A stretch of 64,000 nt of DNA from Escherichia coli DSM 30083 = JCM 1649 = ATCC 11775 (GCF_003697165.2 NZ_CP033092.2:3348001-3412000), one strand, 5' to 3'. Counted from the stretch's first letter, positions 35,000-45,882 are shown. Made by a program: numbers and translations. Notes: a model not told the origin generated them from the letters alone.

Positions 35000-36385
35000 A
35001 TGCTGACATTCATTGAACTCCTTATTGGGGTTGTGGTTATTGTGGGTGTAGCTCGCTACATCATTAAAGGGTATTCGGCCACTGGCGTGTTATTTGTCGG
35101 TGGCCTGTTATTGCTGATTATCAGTGCCATTATGGGGCACAAAGTGTTACCGTCCAGCCAGGCTTCAACAGGCTACAGCGCCACGGATATCGTTGAATAC
35201 GTTAAAATATTGCTAATGAGCCGCGGTGGCGACCTCGGCATGATGATTATGATGCTGTGTGGCTTTGCCGCTTACATGACCCATATCGGCGCGAATGATA
35301 TGGTGGTCAAGCTGGCGTCAAAACCATTGCAGTATATTAACTCCCCTTACCTTCTGATGATTGCCGCCTATTTTGTTGCCTGTCTGATGTCACTGGCCGT
35401 CTCTTCCGCAACCGGTCTGGGTGTTTTGCTGATGGCAACCCTGTTTCCGGTGATGGTAAACGTTGGTATCAGTCGTGGCGCAGCTGCTGCCATTTGTGCC
35501 TCCCCGGCGGCGATTATTCTCGCACCGACTTCAGGGGATGTGGTGCTGGCGGCGCAGGCTTCCGAAATGTCGCTGATTGACTTCGCCTTCAAAACAACGC
35601 TGCCTATCTCAATTGCTGCAATTATCGGCATGGCGATCGCCCACTTCTTCTGGCAACGTTATCTGGATAAAAAAGAGCACATCTCTCATGAAATGTTAGA
35701 TGTCAGTGAAATCACCACCACTGCCCCTGCGTTTTATGCCATTTTGCCGTTCACGCCGATCATCGGAGTACTGATTTTTGACGGCAAATGGGGTCCGCAA
35801 TTACACATCATCACTATTCTGGTGATTTGTATGCTAATTGCCTCCATTCTGGAGTTCATCCGCAGCTTTAATACCCAGAAAGTTTTCTCTGGTCTGGAAG
35901 TGGCTTATCGCGGGATGGCAGATGCATTTGCTAACGTGGTGATGCTGCTGGTTGCCGCTGGGGTATTCGCTCAGGGGCTTAGCACCATCGGCTTTATTCA
36001 AAGTCTGATTTCTATCGCTACCTCGTTTGGTTCGGCGAGTATCATCCTGATGCTGGTATTGGTGATCCTGACAATGCTGGCGGCAGTCACGACCGGTTCA
36101 GGCAATGCGCCGTTTTATGCGTTTGTTGAGATGATCCCGAAACTGGCGCACTCCTCCGGCATTAACCCGGCGTATTTGACTATCCCGATGCTGCAGGCGT
36201 CAAACCTGGGTCGTACCCTATCACCCGTTTCTGGCGTAGTCGTTGCGGTTGCCGGGATGGCGAAGATCTCGCCGTTTGAAGTCGTAAAACGCACCTCGGT
36301 GCCGGTGCTTGTTGGTTTGGTGATTGTTATCGTTGCTACAGAGCTGATGGTGCCAGGAACGGCAGCAGCGGTCACAGGCAAGTAA
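35000..36385 (+). CDS. dcuC: Anaerobic C4-dicarboxylate transporter DcuC
   Basis: Exports succinate during fermentation and can exchange it for fumarate. The 461 residues form about twelve membrane helices; the conserved TTGSGNAPFYAF segment is near residue 360. RBS ACAGGAAA precedes the ATG by 7 bases. It is followed by a hairpin shared with the convergent dpiA, and the citrate genes beyond it use the same succinate-linked metabolism. Confidence 0.96.
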   Translation: MLTFIELLIGVVVIVGVARYIIKGYSATGVLFVGGLLLLIISAIMGHKVLPSSQASTGYSATDIVEYVKILLMSRGGDLGMMIMMLCGFAAYMTHIGANDMVVKLASKPLQYINSPYLLMIAAYFVACLMSLAVSSATGLGVLLMATLFPVMVNVGISRGAAAAICASPAAIILAPTSGDVVLAAQASEMSLIDFAFKTTLPISIAAIIGMAIAHFFWQRYLDKKEHISHEMLDVSEITTTAPAFYAILPFTPIIGVLIFDGKWGPQLHIITILVICMLIASILEFIRSFNTQKVFSGLEVAYRGMADAFANVVMLLVAAGVFAQGLSTIGFIQSLISIATSFGSASIILMLVLVILTMLAAVTTGSGNAPFYAFVEMIPKLAHSSGINPAYLTIPMLQASNLGRTLSPVSGVVVAVAGMAKISPFEVVKRTSVPVLVGLVIVIVATELMVPGTAAAVTGK

Positions 36386-36393
36386 ATAGTAAT

Positions 36394-36419
36394 GCCGGAG
36401 GCAAGTTTCCTCCGGCTTT
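36394..36419. terminator. Terminator between dcuC and dpiA
   Basis: GCCGGAGG/CCTCCGGC (36394-36401 with 36409-36416) with a 7-base loop and a short T tract, between convergent genes. Confidence 0.75.
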
Positions 36420-36425
36420 ATCATG

Positions 36426-37106
36426 TCACCCACTGTGGTATATGCGTTGCGGTCTGCCAACTTTGCCGTGAACAATTTCAGCAATAATCAGATGGCGGCT
36501 GGCGCAATATTCAAGATAACGCCTGGCAGTGGTGCGGCTGATGGTCAGTGCCTGCGCCACCGTTTCTGCCGTATGTTGCACACCAGGCTCTTTGAACAGT
36601 TTTCGCACCGCGTTTAGCGTCAAGGGGTCAATGCCGGTCGGCAGTTCGTCTTTGGGTTCACCGCGAGCATAGGCATTAAACATCTCATCAATTTGCTTCT
36701 GGCTGGCGCTATCAATACTTTCCAGCATATGTTTACGCTGGCGGAAACGGGTTAGCGTTTGCCCCAACCGTTCATAGGCAATGGGCTTAATGAGATAATC
36801 AAATACACCACAACGTACGGCTTCAGACACCGTTTCCATATCGCTGGCTGCAGTGGTAAACACCACGTCGCCGGGATAATGCGCCTGCACCAGTTCATGC
36901 AGTAAATTAATCCCTCTACCGTCAGGAAGATAGTTATCGAGCAAGATTAGCCCCGGCTTAAAACGCTCGATCATCATTCGGGCCTGCGCCAGGTTTCCCG
37001 CCAGTAATATCTGACTGAATCCGGGAATGTGACGAATATATTCCGCATGCATCTCTGCCAGCGGCGTTTCGTCCTCAACGATCAATAGGGTTAATGGAGC
37101 TGTCAT
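36426..37106 (-). CDS. dpiA: Response regulator DpiA (CitB)
   Basis: The DNA-binding partner of DpiB; it activates the citrate lyase genes when citrate is present without oxygen and, when overproduced, disturbs plasmid and chromosome inheritance. The 226 residues have a receiver domain with phospho-acceptor D57 (LILLDNYLP), a T and a K in the expected places, and a C-terminal CitB-type winged helix. Its start overlaps the end of dpiB by 32 bases. Confidence 0.96.
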   Translation of the reverse strand: MTAPLTLLIVEDETPLAEMHAEYIRHIPGFSQILLAGNLAQARMMIERFKPGLILLDNYLPDGRGINLLHELVQAHYPGDVVFTTAASDMETVSEAVRCGVFDYLIKPIAYERLGQTLTRFRQRKHMLESIDSASQKQIDEMFNAYARGEPKDELPTGIDPLTLNAVRKLFKEPGVQHTAETVAQALTISRTTARRYLEYCASRHLIIAEIVHGKVGRPQRIYHSG

Positions 37107-38733
37107 TAGGTTTCACTTTCGGAATATAGATTGAAAATAAGGTACCGCAGGGATCATTATCTTCGAGAGTGATAACACCACCGCAGCGCGTTACGTAGCT
37201 GGCAATCAAGTACAACCCAATGCCATGTTCACCGGGCTCGTCAGCACGCGTACTGACACCCTGCTCAAATATTTTGTCTCGTAGAGACTCTGGAACGCCG
37301 CAGCCCTGATCGGCGACTTCAATCACCACATCATCGCCTTCATCGCTGAGGAATAATTCAACGATCTTGTTTCCTTCATCGCTACGCAGGCTTGCTTCGA
37401 AGGCGTTATCAAGTAAATTGCCAACAATGGCTGCAAACTCGGTTCTGTCCAGTCCTGGCGGCAGTTGCGAAAGCTGGCTACCGGGGACGATGACCATTTT
37501 TAGCCCCAGTTCGCGGGCGCGCTGCACTTTACCAAAAAGCAGCCCCGCCACCTGGCGATCGGCAAACGCCTCACGCAGGCTGTCAATAAGCTGTTGCTGG
37601 GCCTGAGACTCCCCCTGCACCATCGCCAGCACGCGATCATACTCTTTCATCTGCAACAGACCATTGAGCGTCGACATCCAATTGAGATGCTCGTGTCGCA
37701 ATGTACGAAGGCTCTCGACGTATTGTTTAATTTGCGTCAGTTGCGCATTGAGGGTGGAAATTTCGTCTTTACTACGAAAGCTAATAATGGCCCCCAGTAA
37801 ATCATCGCCAGAACGAATAGCTTCCCGGTTGGCAATAACGCTCAGACCGTTAAAGTTCGCCACCACATCCTGACGTTTTTCATCAATCTGTTCGGTAAAG
37901 AAATCGGCGGGCCTGACCACTTCAGCAATGGGTTTACCCAACCATTGCCGTCCGGGGGAACTCAGCCCCAGCATCTTTCTTGCGTTACGATTGATGGCGG
38001 TAATGTACCCGTGCGGATCCACCGCAATCAGCCCTTCATAAACCGAACTAAACAGCGCCTCTTGCTGACGGACCACGCGAGCGATTTGCTTTGGCTCCAT
38101 GCCCATCATCTGCCGACGGATATGCGCGGCCAGGAACCACGACAGCAACATCAAAATCCCTAACAGCACGACAAACACGCCTGCCATCGGTAATAAAAAC
38201 TCAGCCCGCCAGCTATCGATTTTACTCACCAGATAGCCAATCGACACCACGCCGATGACTTTTCCATCGTCATCAAAGATTGGCGTTTTGGCACGCATCG
38301 CCATGCCAATTGACCCTTTCCCGGTGATGAAGTAGCTCTCCCCTTTCTCCAGCGCGCCCGGTTTGGTGAACTGCATAGGATAACCAATTTTCTCCGGATT
38401 AGGATGGTAAAGACGAATCGAGTGCCGATCGCCAATCACCACATAATCGAAATCAGTATCTCTTTGTAATTTGTCAGCGATGGTCGCCAGCCTCTTGTAG
38501 TCACGCGTTTTCACTGCACTGATGATACTGTCATTAGAAGCAATAATTTTTGCCTGATTCATTGCCATGTCGCGCACATGAAGCGTTAAATAGTCCTCAA
38601 AACTGGCTGTAAAATATTGCGCCAGGGCTGCAATGACAAATATTGAGAACACCAGAATCAGCAAAAAGATACGCAGCGGAAATGCCAGTCTTTGGAAAAA
38701 TGCAAACTGTTTATTCTCTTTAAGCTGCAACAT
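37075..38733 (-). CDS. dpiB: Citrate-sensing histidine kinase DpiB (CitA)
   Basis: A membrane kinase that binds citrate in the periplasm. The 552 residues comprise a first membrane helix (about 20-42), a periplasmic PAS (CitAP) domain, a second helix (about 180-200), a cytoplasmic PAS domain, and the histidine region LRTLRHEHLNWM followed by a GHKL ATPase (NLLDNAFEA, DQGCGVP, GEHGIGLYL). I use ATG 38733 (MLQLKENKQ); the frame runs 60 bases further up but without family support. It is transcribed divergently from citC. Confidence 0.95.
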   Translation of the reverse strand: MLQLKENKQFAFFQRLAFPLRIFLLILVFSIFVIAALAQYFTASFEDYLTLHVRDMAMNQAKIIASNDSIISAVKTRDYKRLATIADKLQRDTDFDYVVIGDRHSIRLYHPNPEKIGYPMQFTKPGALEKGESYFITGKGSIGMAMRAKTPIFDDDGKVIGVVSIGYLVSKIDSWRAEFLLPMAGVFVVLLGILMLLSWFLAAHIRRQMMGMEPKQIARVVRQQEALFSSVYEGLIAVDPHGYITAINRNARKMLGLSSPGRQWLGKPIAEVVRPADFFTEQIDEKRQDVVANFNGLSVIANREAIRSGDDLLGAIISFRSKDEISTLNAQLTQIKQYVESLRTLRHEHLNWMSTLNGLLQMKEYDRVLAMVQGESQAQQQLIDSLREAFADRQVAGLLFGKVQRARELGLKMVIVPGSQLSQLPPGLDRTEFAAIVGNLLDNAFEASLRSDEGNKIVELFLSDEGDDVVIEVADQGCGVPESLRDKIFEQGVSTRADEPGEHGIGLYLIASYVTRCGGVITLEDNDPCGTLFSIYIPKVKPNDSSINPIDR

Positions 38734-39111
38734 TGTTTTCCTTGCGGGTTGTCCCGAGCCTCTTTGACGGATGTAATTAAAATGTTGAATCAAAATACAT
38801 AGATATTAAATATGATCGTGGCAAATTTTATTCATTAAATCAATTAAATCACTTAAACCTGCGGGTTATTTCGTAATTACATTAGTTAAAAAACTTAAAA
38901 CCATTAAATAAATAAAAAACCACTAACTCTATGTGAAATAAATCAAAATTTCACGCCGAAATACTCCTTAGGATGTATAGCGAAAGGAGAAAAAGATATA
39001 CCTCGATCGCCCCCTTTCTCCCAAGTGAAAATAAAAGGTTATCAATTTGCAACATTGAACAACATTCGTTGCAAATCGATAACAACATGCACCTTCAGGA
39101 TACTATTTATT
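38734..39111. promoter_or_regulatory. Divergent dpiB-citC control region
   Basis: About 380 bases, very AT-rich, with several ATTAAATCA-like repeats around 38830-38860 (TTCATTAAATCAATTAAATCACTTAAA). This is the expected target of phosphorylated DpiA, with additional CRP/FNR control known from E. coli. Individual promoters were not assigned. No gene is seen in it; an upstream extension of citC is open from 39025 but lacks a ribosome site. Confidence 0.55.
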
Positions 39112-40170
39112 ATGTTCGGCAATGATATTTTCACCCGCGTAAAACGTTCAGAAAATAAAAAAATGGCGGAAATCGCCCAATTCCTGCATGAAAATGATTT
39201 GAGCGTTGACACCACAGTCGAAGTATTTATTACCGTAACCCGCGATGAAAAGCTTATCGCGTGCGGTGGAATTGCCGGAAATATTATTAAATGCGTTGCT
39301 ATCAGTGAATCCGTTCGCGGTGAAGGACTGGCGCTGACATTAGCCACTGAACTGATAAACCTCGCCTATGAGCGGCATAGCACGCATCTGTTTATTTATA
39401 CCAAAACCGAATACGAGGCGCTGTTCCGCCAGTGCGGTTTTTCCACGCTGACCAGCGTACCCGGCGTGATGGTGCTGATGGAAAACAGCGCCACGCGACT
39501 GAAACGCTATGCCGAATCGCTGAAAAAATTTCGTCATCCAGGGAACAAGATTGGCTGCATTGTGATGAACGCCAATCCCTTTACGAATGGTCACCGTTAT
39601 CTGATTCAACAGGCTGCGGCACAGTGCGACTGGTTGCATCTGTTTTTAGTCAAAGAAGATTCTTCACGCTTCCCCTATGAAGACCGGCTGGATCTGGTGT
39701 TAAAAGGCACCGCCGATATTCCACGCCTGACTGTGCATCGCGGCTCCGAATACATCATCTCCCGCGCTACGTTCCCTTGCTACTTCATTAAAGAACAGAG
39801 CGTCATTAACCATTGTTACACCGAAATTGATCTGAAGATTTTCCGTCAGTACCTCGCTCCCGCGCTGGGTGTAACTCACCGCTTTGTCGGTACTGAACCC
39901 TTTTGTCGCGTTACCGCCCAGTACAACCAGGATATGCGCTACTGGCTGGAAACGCCGACTATCTCCGCACCGCCCATCGAACTGGTTGAAATTGAGCGGC
40001 TGCGTTACCAGGAGATGCCGATATCCGCTTCCCGGGTACGTCAACTGCTGGCGAAAAACGATCTCACGGCTATCGCGCCGCTGGTCCCTGCAGTCACGCT
40101 GCATTATTTGCAGAACCTGCTTGAGCACTCCCGCCAGGACGCGGCAGCTCGTCAAAAGACCCCCGCATGA
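39112..40170 (+). CDS. citC: [Citrate lyase] synthetase (ligase) CitC
   Basis: Acetylates the prosthetic group on CitD with acetate and ATP and so activates citrate lyase. The 352-residue product has an N-terminal GNAT-like domain and a nucleotidyltransferase domain with NANPFTNGHRYLI and the ISASRVRQLL motif. I chose ATG 39112 (MFGNDIF) by family length. It opens the operon citC-citD-citE-citF-citX-citG-citT. Confidence 0.95.
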   Translation: MFGNDIFTRVKRSENKKMAEIAQFLHENDLSVDTTVEVFITVTRDEKLIACGGIAGNIIKCVAISESVRGEGLALTLATELINLAYERHSTHLFIYTKTEYEALFRQCGFSTLTSVPGVMVLMENSATRLKRYAESLKKFRHPGNKIGCIVMNANPFTNGHRYLIQQAAAQCDWLHLFLVKEDSSRFPYEDRLDLVLKGTADIPRLTVHRGSEYIISRATFPCYFIKEQSVINHCYTEIDLKIFRQYLAPALGVTHRFVGTEPFCRVTAQYNQDMRYWLETPTISAPPIELVEIERLRYQEMPISASRVRQLLAKNDLTAIAPLVPAVTLHYLQNLLEHSRQDAAARQKTPA

Positions 40171-40184
40171 GAAACAGGTGAAAA

Positions 40185-40481
40185 ATGAAAATAAACCAGC
40201 CCGCCGTTGCAGGCACCCTTGAGTCTGGGGATGTGATGATACGCATCGCCCCACTCGATACGCAGGATATCGACCTGCAAATCAACAGCAGCGTTGAGAA
40301 ACAGTTTGGCGATGCAATTCGCACCACCATTCTGGACGTTCTCGCCCGCTACAACGTGCGCGGCGTACAGCTGAATGTCGATGACAAAGGCGCACTGGAC
40401 TGCATTTTACGTGCACGACTGGAAGCCCTGCTGGCACGCGCCAGCGGTATCCCGGCTCTGCCATGGGAGGATTGCCAATGA
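40185..40481 (+). CDS. citD: Citrate lyase acyl carrier protein (gamma) CitD
   Basis: A 98-residue carrier whose S14 (in AGTLESGD) receives the phosphoribosyl-dephospho-CoA group from CitX. Its stop TGA overlaps the citE ATG by 4 bases. Confidence 0.96.
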
Positions 40482-41386
40482 TTTCCGCTTCGCTGCAACA
40501 ACGTAAAACTCGCACCCGCCGCAGTATGTTGTTTGTGCCTGGTGCTAATGCCGCGATGGTCAGCAACTCCTTCATCTACCCGGCTGATGCCCTGATGTTT
40601 GACCTCGAAGACTCCGTAGCATTGCGTGAAAAAGACACCGCCCGCCGCATGGTTTACCACGCGCTGCAACATCCGCTTTATCGCGATATTGAAACCATTG
40701 TGCGTGTAAACGCGCTGGATTCCGAATGGGGTGTTAACGACCTGGAAGCCGTCGTTCGCGGTGGTGCGGACGTTGTGCGTCTGCCGAAAACCGATACCGC
40801 TCAGGATGTTCTGGATATCGAAAAAGAGATCCTGCGTATCGAAAAAGCCTGTGGTCGTGAACCCGGCAGTACCGGCCTGCTGGCGGCGATTGAATCTCCG
40901 CTGGGCATTACCCGCGCAGTGGAAATCGCTCACGCTTCCGAGCGTTTGATCGGTATCGCCCTCGGTGCAGAAGACTATGTGCGCAACCTGCGTACAGAAC
41001 GCTCCCCGGAAGGAACTGAACTGCTGTTCGCTCGCTGCTCCATTTTGCAGGCCGCGCGCTCTGCGGGTATTCAGGCGTTCGATACCGTCTATTCCGACGC
41101 TAACAACGAAGCCGGATTCCTGCAAGAAGCCGCCCACATCAAACAGCTGGGCTTTGACGGCAAATCGCTGATCAACCCGCGTCAGATTGATCTGCTGCAC
41201 AACCTCTACGCACCGACCCAGAAAGAAGTGGATCACGCCCGCCGCGTCGTAGAAGCCGCTGAAGCCGCCGCTCGCGAAGGCCTCGGCGTGGTTTCCCTGA
41301 ACGGCAAGATGGTGGACGGTCCGGTTATCGATCGCGCCCGTCTGGTGCTCTCCCGTGCAGAACTTTCCGGCATCCGCGAAGAATAA
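40478..41386 (+). CDS. citE: Citrate lyase beta subunit (citryl-ACP lyase) CitE
   Basis: Splits citryl-ACP into oxaloacetate and acetyl-ACP. The 302 residues form a HpcH/HpaI-type TIM barrel with the family motif RSMLFVPG near the N terminus and the metal-binding MFDLEDSV. I use ATG 40478, which overlaps the citD stop; the upstream ATG at 40463 lies within citD. Confidence 0.96.
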
Positions 41387-41396
41387 GGCAATCAAA

Positions 41397-42929
41397 ATGA
41401 CGCAGAAAATTGAACAATCTCAACGACAAGAACGGGTAGCGGCCTGGAATCGTCGCGCTGAATGCGATCTTGCCGCTTTCCAGAACTCGCCAAAGCAAAC
41501 CTACCAGGCTGAAAAAGCGCGCGATCGCAAACTGTGCGCCAACCTGGAAGAAGCGATTCGTCGCTCTGGTTTACAGGACGGCATGACGGTTTCCTTCCAT
41601 CACGCTTTCCGTGGCGGTGACCTGACCGTCAATATGGTGATGGACGTCATCGCGAAGATGGGCTTTAAAAACCTGACTCTGGCCTCCAGCTCCCTGAGTG
41701 ATTGCCATGCGCCACTGGTAGAACACATTCGCCAGGGCGTGGTTACCCGCATTTATACCTCTGGCCTGCGCGGTCCACTGGCGGAAGAAATCTCCCGTGG
41801 TCTGCTGGCGGAACCGGTGCAAATCCACTCTCACGGCGGACGTGTGCATCTGGTACAGAGCGGCGAACTGAATATCGATGTGGCTTTCCTCGGCGTCCCG
41901 TCCTGTGATGAATTCGGTAATGCCAACGGCTACTCCGGTAAAGCCTGCTGCGGCTCCCTCGGCTATGCAATGGTTGATGCCGACAACGCAAAACAGGTCG
42001 TGATGCTTACCGAAGAACTGCTGCCTTATCCGCATAATCCGGCAAGCATTGAGCAAGATCAGGTTGATCTGATCGTCAAAGTTGATCGCGTTGGCGATGC
42101 TGCAAAAATCGGCGCTGGTGCTACCCGTATGACCACTAACCCGCGCGAACTGCTTATTGCCCGTAGCGCTGCGGATGTGATTGTTAACTCTGGCTACTTC
42201 AAAGAAGGTTTCTCCATGCAGACCGGCACCGGCGGCGCTTCGCTGGCGGTAACCCGTTTCCTGGAAGACAAAATGCGTAGCCGCGATATTCGCGCCGACT
42301 TCGCCCTCGGCGGTATTACCGCAACGATGGTTGATCTGCACGAAAAAGGTCTGATCCGCAAACTGCTGGATGTGCAGAGCTTTGACAGCCATGCTGCGCA
42401 ATCGCTGGCCCGTAACCCCAATCACATCGAAATCAGCGCCAACCAGTACGCTAACTGGGGGTCGAAAGGCGCAGCGGTTGATCGTCTCGACGTGGTGGTA
42501 CTGAGCGCGCTGGAAATTGACACCCAGTTCAACGTTAACGTGCTGACCGGCTCTGACGGCGTACTGCGTGGTGCTTCCGGTGGTCACTGCGATACCGCGA
42601 TTGCTTCTGCGCTTTCCATCATCGTCGCGCCGCTGGTACGCGGTCGTATTCCGACGCTGGTGGATAACGTGCTGACCTGCATCACCCCGGGCTCCAGTGT
42701 CGATATTCTGGTCACAGACCACGGCATCGCTGTTAACCCGGCACGTCCGGAGCTGGCAGAACGTCTGCAGGAAGCGGGGATCAAAGTGGTTTCTATTGAG
42801 TGGCTGCGTGAACGTGCGCGTCTGCTGACCGGTGAACCACAGCCGATTGAATTCACCGACCGCGTCGTTGCCGTTGTGCGTTACCGCGATGGCTCGGTGA
42901 TCGATGTTGTGCATCAGGTGAAGGAATAA
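41397..42929 (+). CDS. citF: Citrate lyase alpha subunit (ACP transferase) CitF
   Basis: Exchanges citrate for acetate on the carrier protein, the first half of the lyase reaction. The 510-residue product belongs to the CoA-transferase superfamily; the conserved GGHCDTAIAS and LVTDHGIAVNP segments are visible. ATG 41397 follows the citE stop by 10 bases; a longer frame from 41355 overlaps citE and is not favoured. Confidence 0.96.
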   Translation: MTQKIEQSQRQERVAAWNRRAECDLAAFQNSPKQTYQAEKARDRKLCANLEEAIRRSGLQDGMTVSFHHAFRGGDLTVNMVMDVIAKMGFKNLTLASSSLSDCHAPLVEHIRQGVVTRIYTSGLRGPLAEEISRGLLAEPVQIHSHGGRVHLVQSGELNIDVAFLGVPSCDEFGNANGYSGKACCGSLGYAMVDADNAKQVVMLTEELLPYPHNPASIEQDQVDLIVKVDRVGDAAKIGAGATRMTTNPRELLIARSAADVIVNSGYFKEGFSMQTGTGGASLAVTRFLEDKMRSRDIRADFALGGITATMVDLHEKGLIRKLLDVQSFDSHAAQSLARNPNHIEISANQYANWGSKGAAVDRLDVVVLSALEIDTQFNVNVLTGSDGVLRGASGGHCDTAIASALSIIVAPLVRGRIPTLVDNVLTCITPGSSVDILVTDHGIAVNPARPELAERLQEAGIKVVSIEWLRERARLLTGEPQPIEFTDRVVAVVRYRDGSVIDVVHQVKE

Positions 42930-42932
42930 GCC

Positions 42933-43484
42933 ATGCACCTGCTTCCTGAATTCGCCAGCCACCATGCGGTGTCAATTCCCGAGCTGCTCGTCAGCCGGGA
43001 TGAAAGGCAAGCACGGCAACACGCCTGGCTCAAGCGCCATCCTGTTCCACTGGTCTCCTTTACCGTGGTTGCGCCTGGGCCGATTAAAGACAGCGAGGTC
43101 ACACGCCGAATTTTTAATCATGGCGTGACAGCCTTGCGTGCCTTAGCCACAAAGCAGGGCTGGCAAATTCAGGAGCAGGCTGCACTGGTTTCCGCCAGCG
43201 GGCCGGAGGGCATGTTGAGCATTGCCGCCCCGGCTCGCGACCTCAAGCTCGCCACCATTGAGCTTGAACATAGTCATCCTCTCGGGCGGTTATGGGATAT
43301 CGATGTCCTGACACCCGAAGGCGACATTCTCTCCCGCCGCGACTATTCACTGCCGCCTCGCCGCTGCCTGTTGTGCGAGCAAAGCGCAGCTGTTTGCGCG
43401 CGTGGAAAAACCCATCAACTGACCGATTTACTCAACCGCATGGAGGCGCTGCTGAACGATGTCGATGCCTGCAACGTCAACTAA
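42933..43484 (+). CDS. citX: Apo-citrate lyase phosphoribosyl-dephospho-CoA transferase CitX
   Basis: Attaches the prosthetic group made by CitG to CitD. The 183 residues include the family motif GRLWDIDVL and a C-terminal Cys pair ([10 protein letters not shown]). Its 3' end overlaps citG by 26 bases. Confidence 0.95.
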
Positions 43485-44337
43485 AACCACAAAGCTTGCG
43501 ACGTCATTAATCGATGAGTACGCCCTGCTGGGCTGGCGCGCCATGCTGACTGAAGTCAATCTGTCACCGAAACCAGGCCTCGTGGATCGGATTAACTGCG
43601 GTGCGCATAAAGATATGGCGCTGGAAGATTTTCACCGCAGCGCGCTGGCGATTCAGGGCTGGTTACCCCGTTTCATTGAATTTGGTGCCTGTAGTGCTGA
43701 AATGGCACCAGAAGAGGTACTCCACGGATTACGCCCAATAGGTATGGCTTGCGAAGGTGATATGTTCCGCGCCACTGCGGGCGTAAACACGCATAAAGGC
43801 AGCATTTTTTCTTTAGGGCTACTGTGTGCGGCAATTGGCCGTTTGCTTCAACTCAACCAGTCGGTAACGCCAATAACAATTTGTGCGACGGCGGCAAGTT
43901 TCTGCCGTGGCCTGACCGATCGCGAACTGCGTACCAATAATTCACAACTGACGGCAGGTCAACGGTTGTACCAGCAGCTTGGCCTTACCGGCGCACGCGG
44001 TGAAGCCGAAGCGGGTTATCCACTGGTGATCAACCACGCCTTGCCGCATTACCTCACTCTGCTGGATCAGGGGTTAGATCCTGAGCTGGCATTGCTCGAT
44101 ACCTTGCTCCTACTGATGGCTACCAACGGCGATACCAACGTTGCATCGCGCGGTGGCGAGGGGGGCCTGCGCTGGCTACAGCGCGAGGCGCAAACATTAT
44201 TAAACAATGGGGGCATCCGAACCCCCGCCGATCTCGATTATCTCCGGCAGTTCGACAGGGAGTGTATCGAACGAAATATCAGTCCAGGCGGCAGTGCCGA
44301 CCTGCTGATTCTTACCTGGTTTTTAGCACAGATTTAA
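43459..44337 (+). CDS. citG: Triphosphoribosyl-dephospho-CoA synthase CitG
   Basis: Makes the precursor of the citrate lyase prosthetic group from dephospho-CoA and ATP. The 292 residues include [26 protein letters not shown] and [12 protein letters not shown], hallmarks of the family. It starts inside the end of citX, consistent with coupled synthesis of the two activation enzymes. Confidence 0.95.
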
Positions 44338-44387
44338 TTATTTAAGCACTTGATAAATTTGGAAATATTAATTTTCGGAGAACCCGT

Positions 44388-45851
44388 ATGTCTTTAGCAA
44401 AAGATAATATATGGAAATTATTGGCGCCCCTGGTGGTGATGGGTGTCATGTTTCTTATCCCTGTACCTGACGGTATGCCGCCGCAGGCGTGGCATTACTT
44501 TGCAGTGTTTGTGGCAATGATTGTCGGCATGATCCTCGAGCCAATTCCGGCAACGGCGATCAGTTTTATTGCGGTTACTATTTGCGTTATTGGCAGTAAT
44601 TACCTGCTCTTTGATGCCAAAGAATTAGCTGACCCAGCGTTTAATGCGCAAAAACAGGCGCTGAAATGGGGTCTGGCTGGTTTTTCCAGCACCACGGTAT
44701 GGCTGGTATTTGGCGCATTTATTTTTGCATTAGGGTATGAAGTTTCCGGGTTAGGCCGTCGTATTGCCCTTTTCCTGGTGAAATTCATGGGCAAACGCAC
44801 GCTGACGTTGGGTTATGCGATTGTCATTATCGACATTCTGCTGGCACCGTTTACACCGTCCAACACCGCGCGTACCGGGGGTACGGTTTTTCCGGTCATT
44901 AAAAACCTGCCGCCGCTGTTTAAATCATTCCCGAACGATCCGTCCGCGCGTCGTATTGGCGGCTATTTGATGTGGATGATGGTCATTAGTACCAGTCTGA
45001 GTTCGTCCATGTTTGTCACCGGTGCGGCACCAAACGTGCTGGGTCTGGAGTTCGTCAGCAAAATTGCCGGTATCCAGATTAGCTGGTTGCAGTGGTTCCT
45101 CTGCTTCCTGCCGGTTGGGGTTATCTTGCTTATCATTGCGCCGTGGCTTTCCTACGTGCTGTACAAACCGGAAATCACACACAGTGAAGAAGTGGCAACC
45201 TGGGCGGGTGATGAACTAAAAACCATGGGTGCGCTGACACGCAGAGAGTGGACGCTGATTGGCCTTGTATTGCTCAGCTTAGGTTTGTGGGTATTTGGCA
45301 GTGAAGTCATTAATGCTACTGCGGTAGGTCTGCTGGCAGTTTCGCTGATGCTGGCGCTGCACGTTGTGCCGTGGAAAGACATTACTCGCTATAACAGCGC
45401 ATGGAACACGCTGGTCAACCTGGCAACGCTGGTTGTTATGGCGAATGGTCTGACCCGTTCTGGCTTTATCGACTGGTTCGCCAACACGATGAGTACGCAC
45501 CTGGAAGGCTTCTCACCAAACGCAACGGTGATTGTACTGGTTCTGGTGTTCTACTTTGCCCACTACCTGTTTGCCAGCCTGTCTGCGCACACCGCAACCA
45601 TGCTGCCGGTTATTCTGGCCGTCGGTAAAGGGATTCCGGGCGTACCAATGGAACAACTGTGTATCCTGCTGGTGCTGTCTATCGGTATCATGGGCTGTCT
45701 GACGCCTTATGCAACCGGTCCTGGGGTGATTATTTACGGCTGTGGCTATGTGAAATCAAAAGATTACTGGCGTCTTGGCGCAATCTTCGGGGTGATTTAC
45801 ATCTCTATGCTGCTGTTGGTTGGCTGGCCGATTCTCGCCATGTGGAACTAA
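44388..45851 (+). CDS. citT: Citrate/succinate antiporter CitT
   Basis: Imports citrate in exchange for succinate during anaerobic growth with a co-substrate. The 487 residues form about twelve membrane helices of the DASS family, with the signature SNTARTGGTVFPV-like segment near residue 155 and the C-terminal GGP/ATGPGVIIYG region. It ends at a strong terminator that closes the citrate operon. Confidence 0.96.
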   Translation: MSLAKDNIWKLLAPLVVMGVMFLIPVPDGMPPQAWHYFAVFVAMIVGMILEPIPATAISFIAVTICVIGSNYLLFDAKELADPAFNAQKQALKWGLAGFSSTTVWLVFGAFIFALGYEVSGLGRRIALFLVKFMGKRTLTLGYAIVIIDILLAPFTPSNTARTGGTVFPVIKNLPPLFKSFPNDPSARRIGGYLMWMMVISTSLSSSMFVTGAAPNVLGLEFVSKIAGIQISWLQWFLCFLPVGVILLIIAPWLSYVLYKPEITHSEEVATWAGDELKTMGALTRREWTLIGLVLLSLGLWVFGSEVINATAVGLLAVSLMLALHVVPWKDITRYNSAWNTLVNLATLVVMANGLTRSGFIDWFANTMSTHLEGFSPNATVIVLVLVFYFAHYLFASLSAHTATMLPVILAVGKGIPGVPMEQLCILLVLSIGIMGCLTPYATGPGVIIYGCGYVKSKDYWRLGAIFGVIYISMLLLVGWPILAMWN

Positions 45852-45882
45852 TACGTTCGCCAAACGCTGAATAAATCATCAC

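Noticed and set aside
41571..42965. 464-codon minus-strand ORF opposite citF
   Set aside because: Antisense of citF in the codon-mirrored frame; low-complexity composition and no motif.
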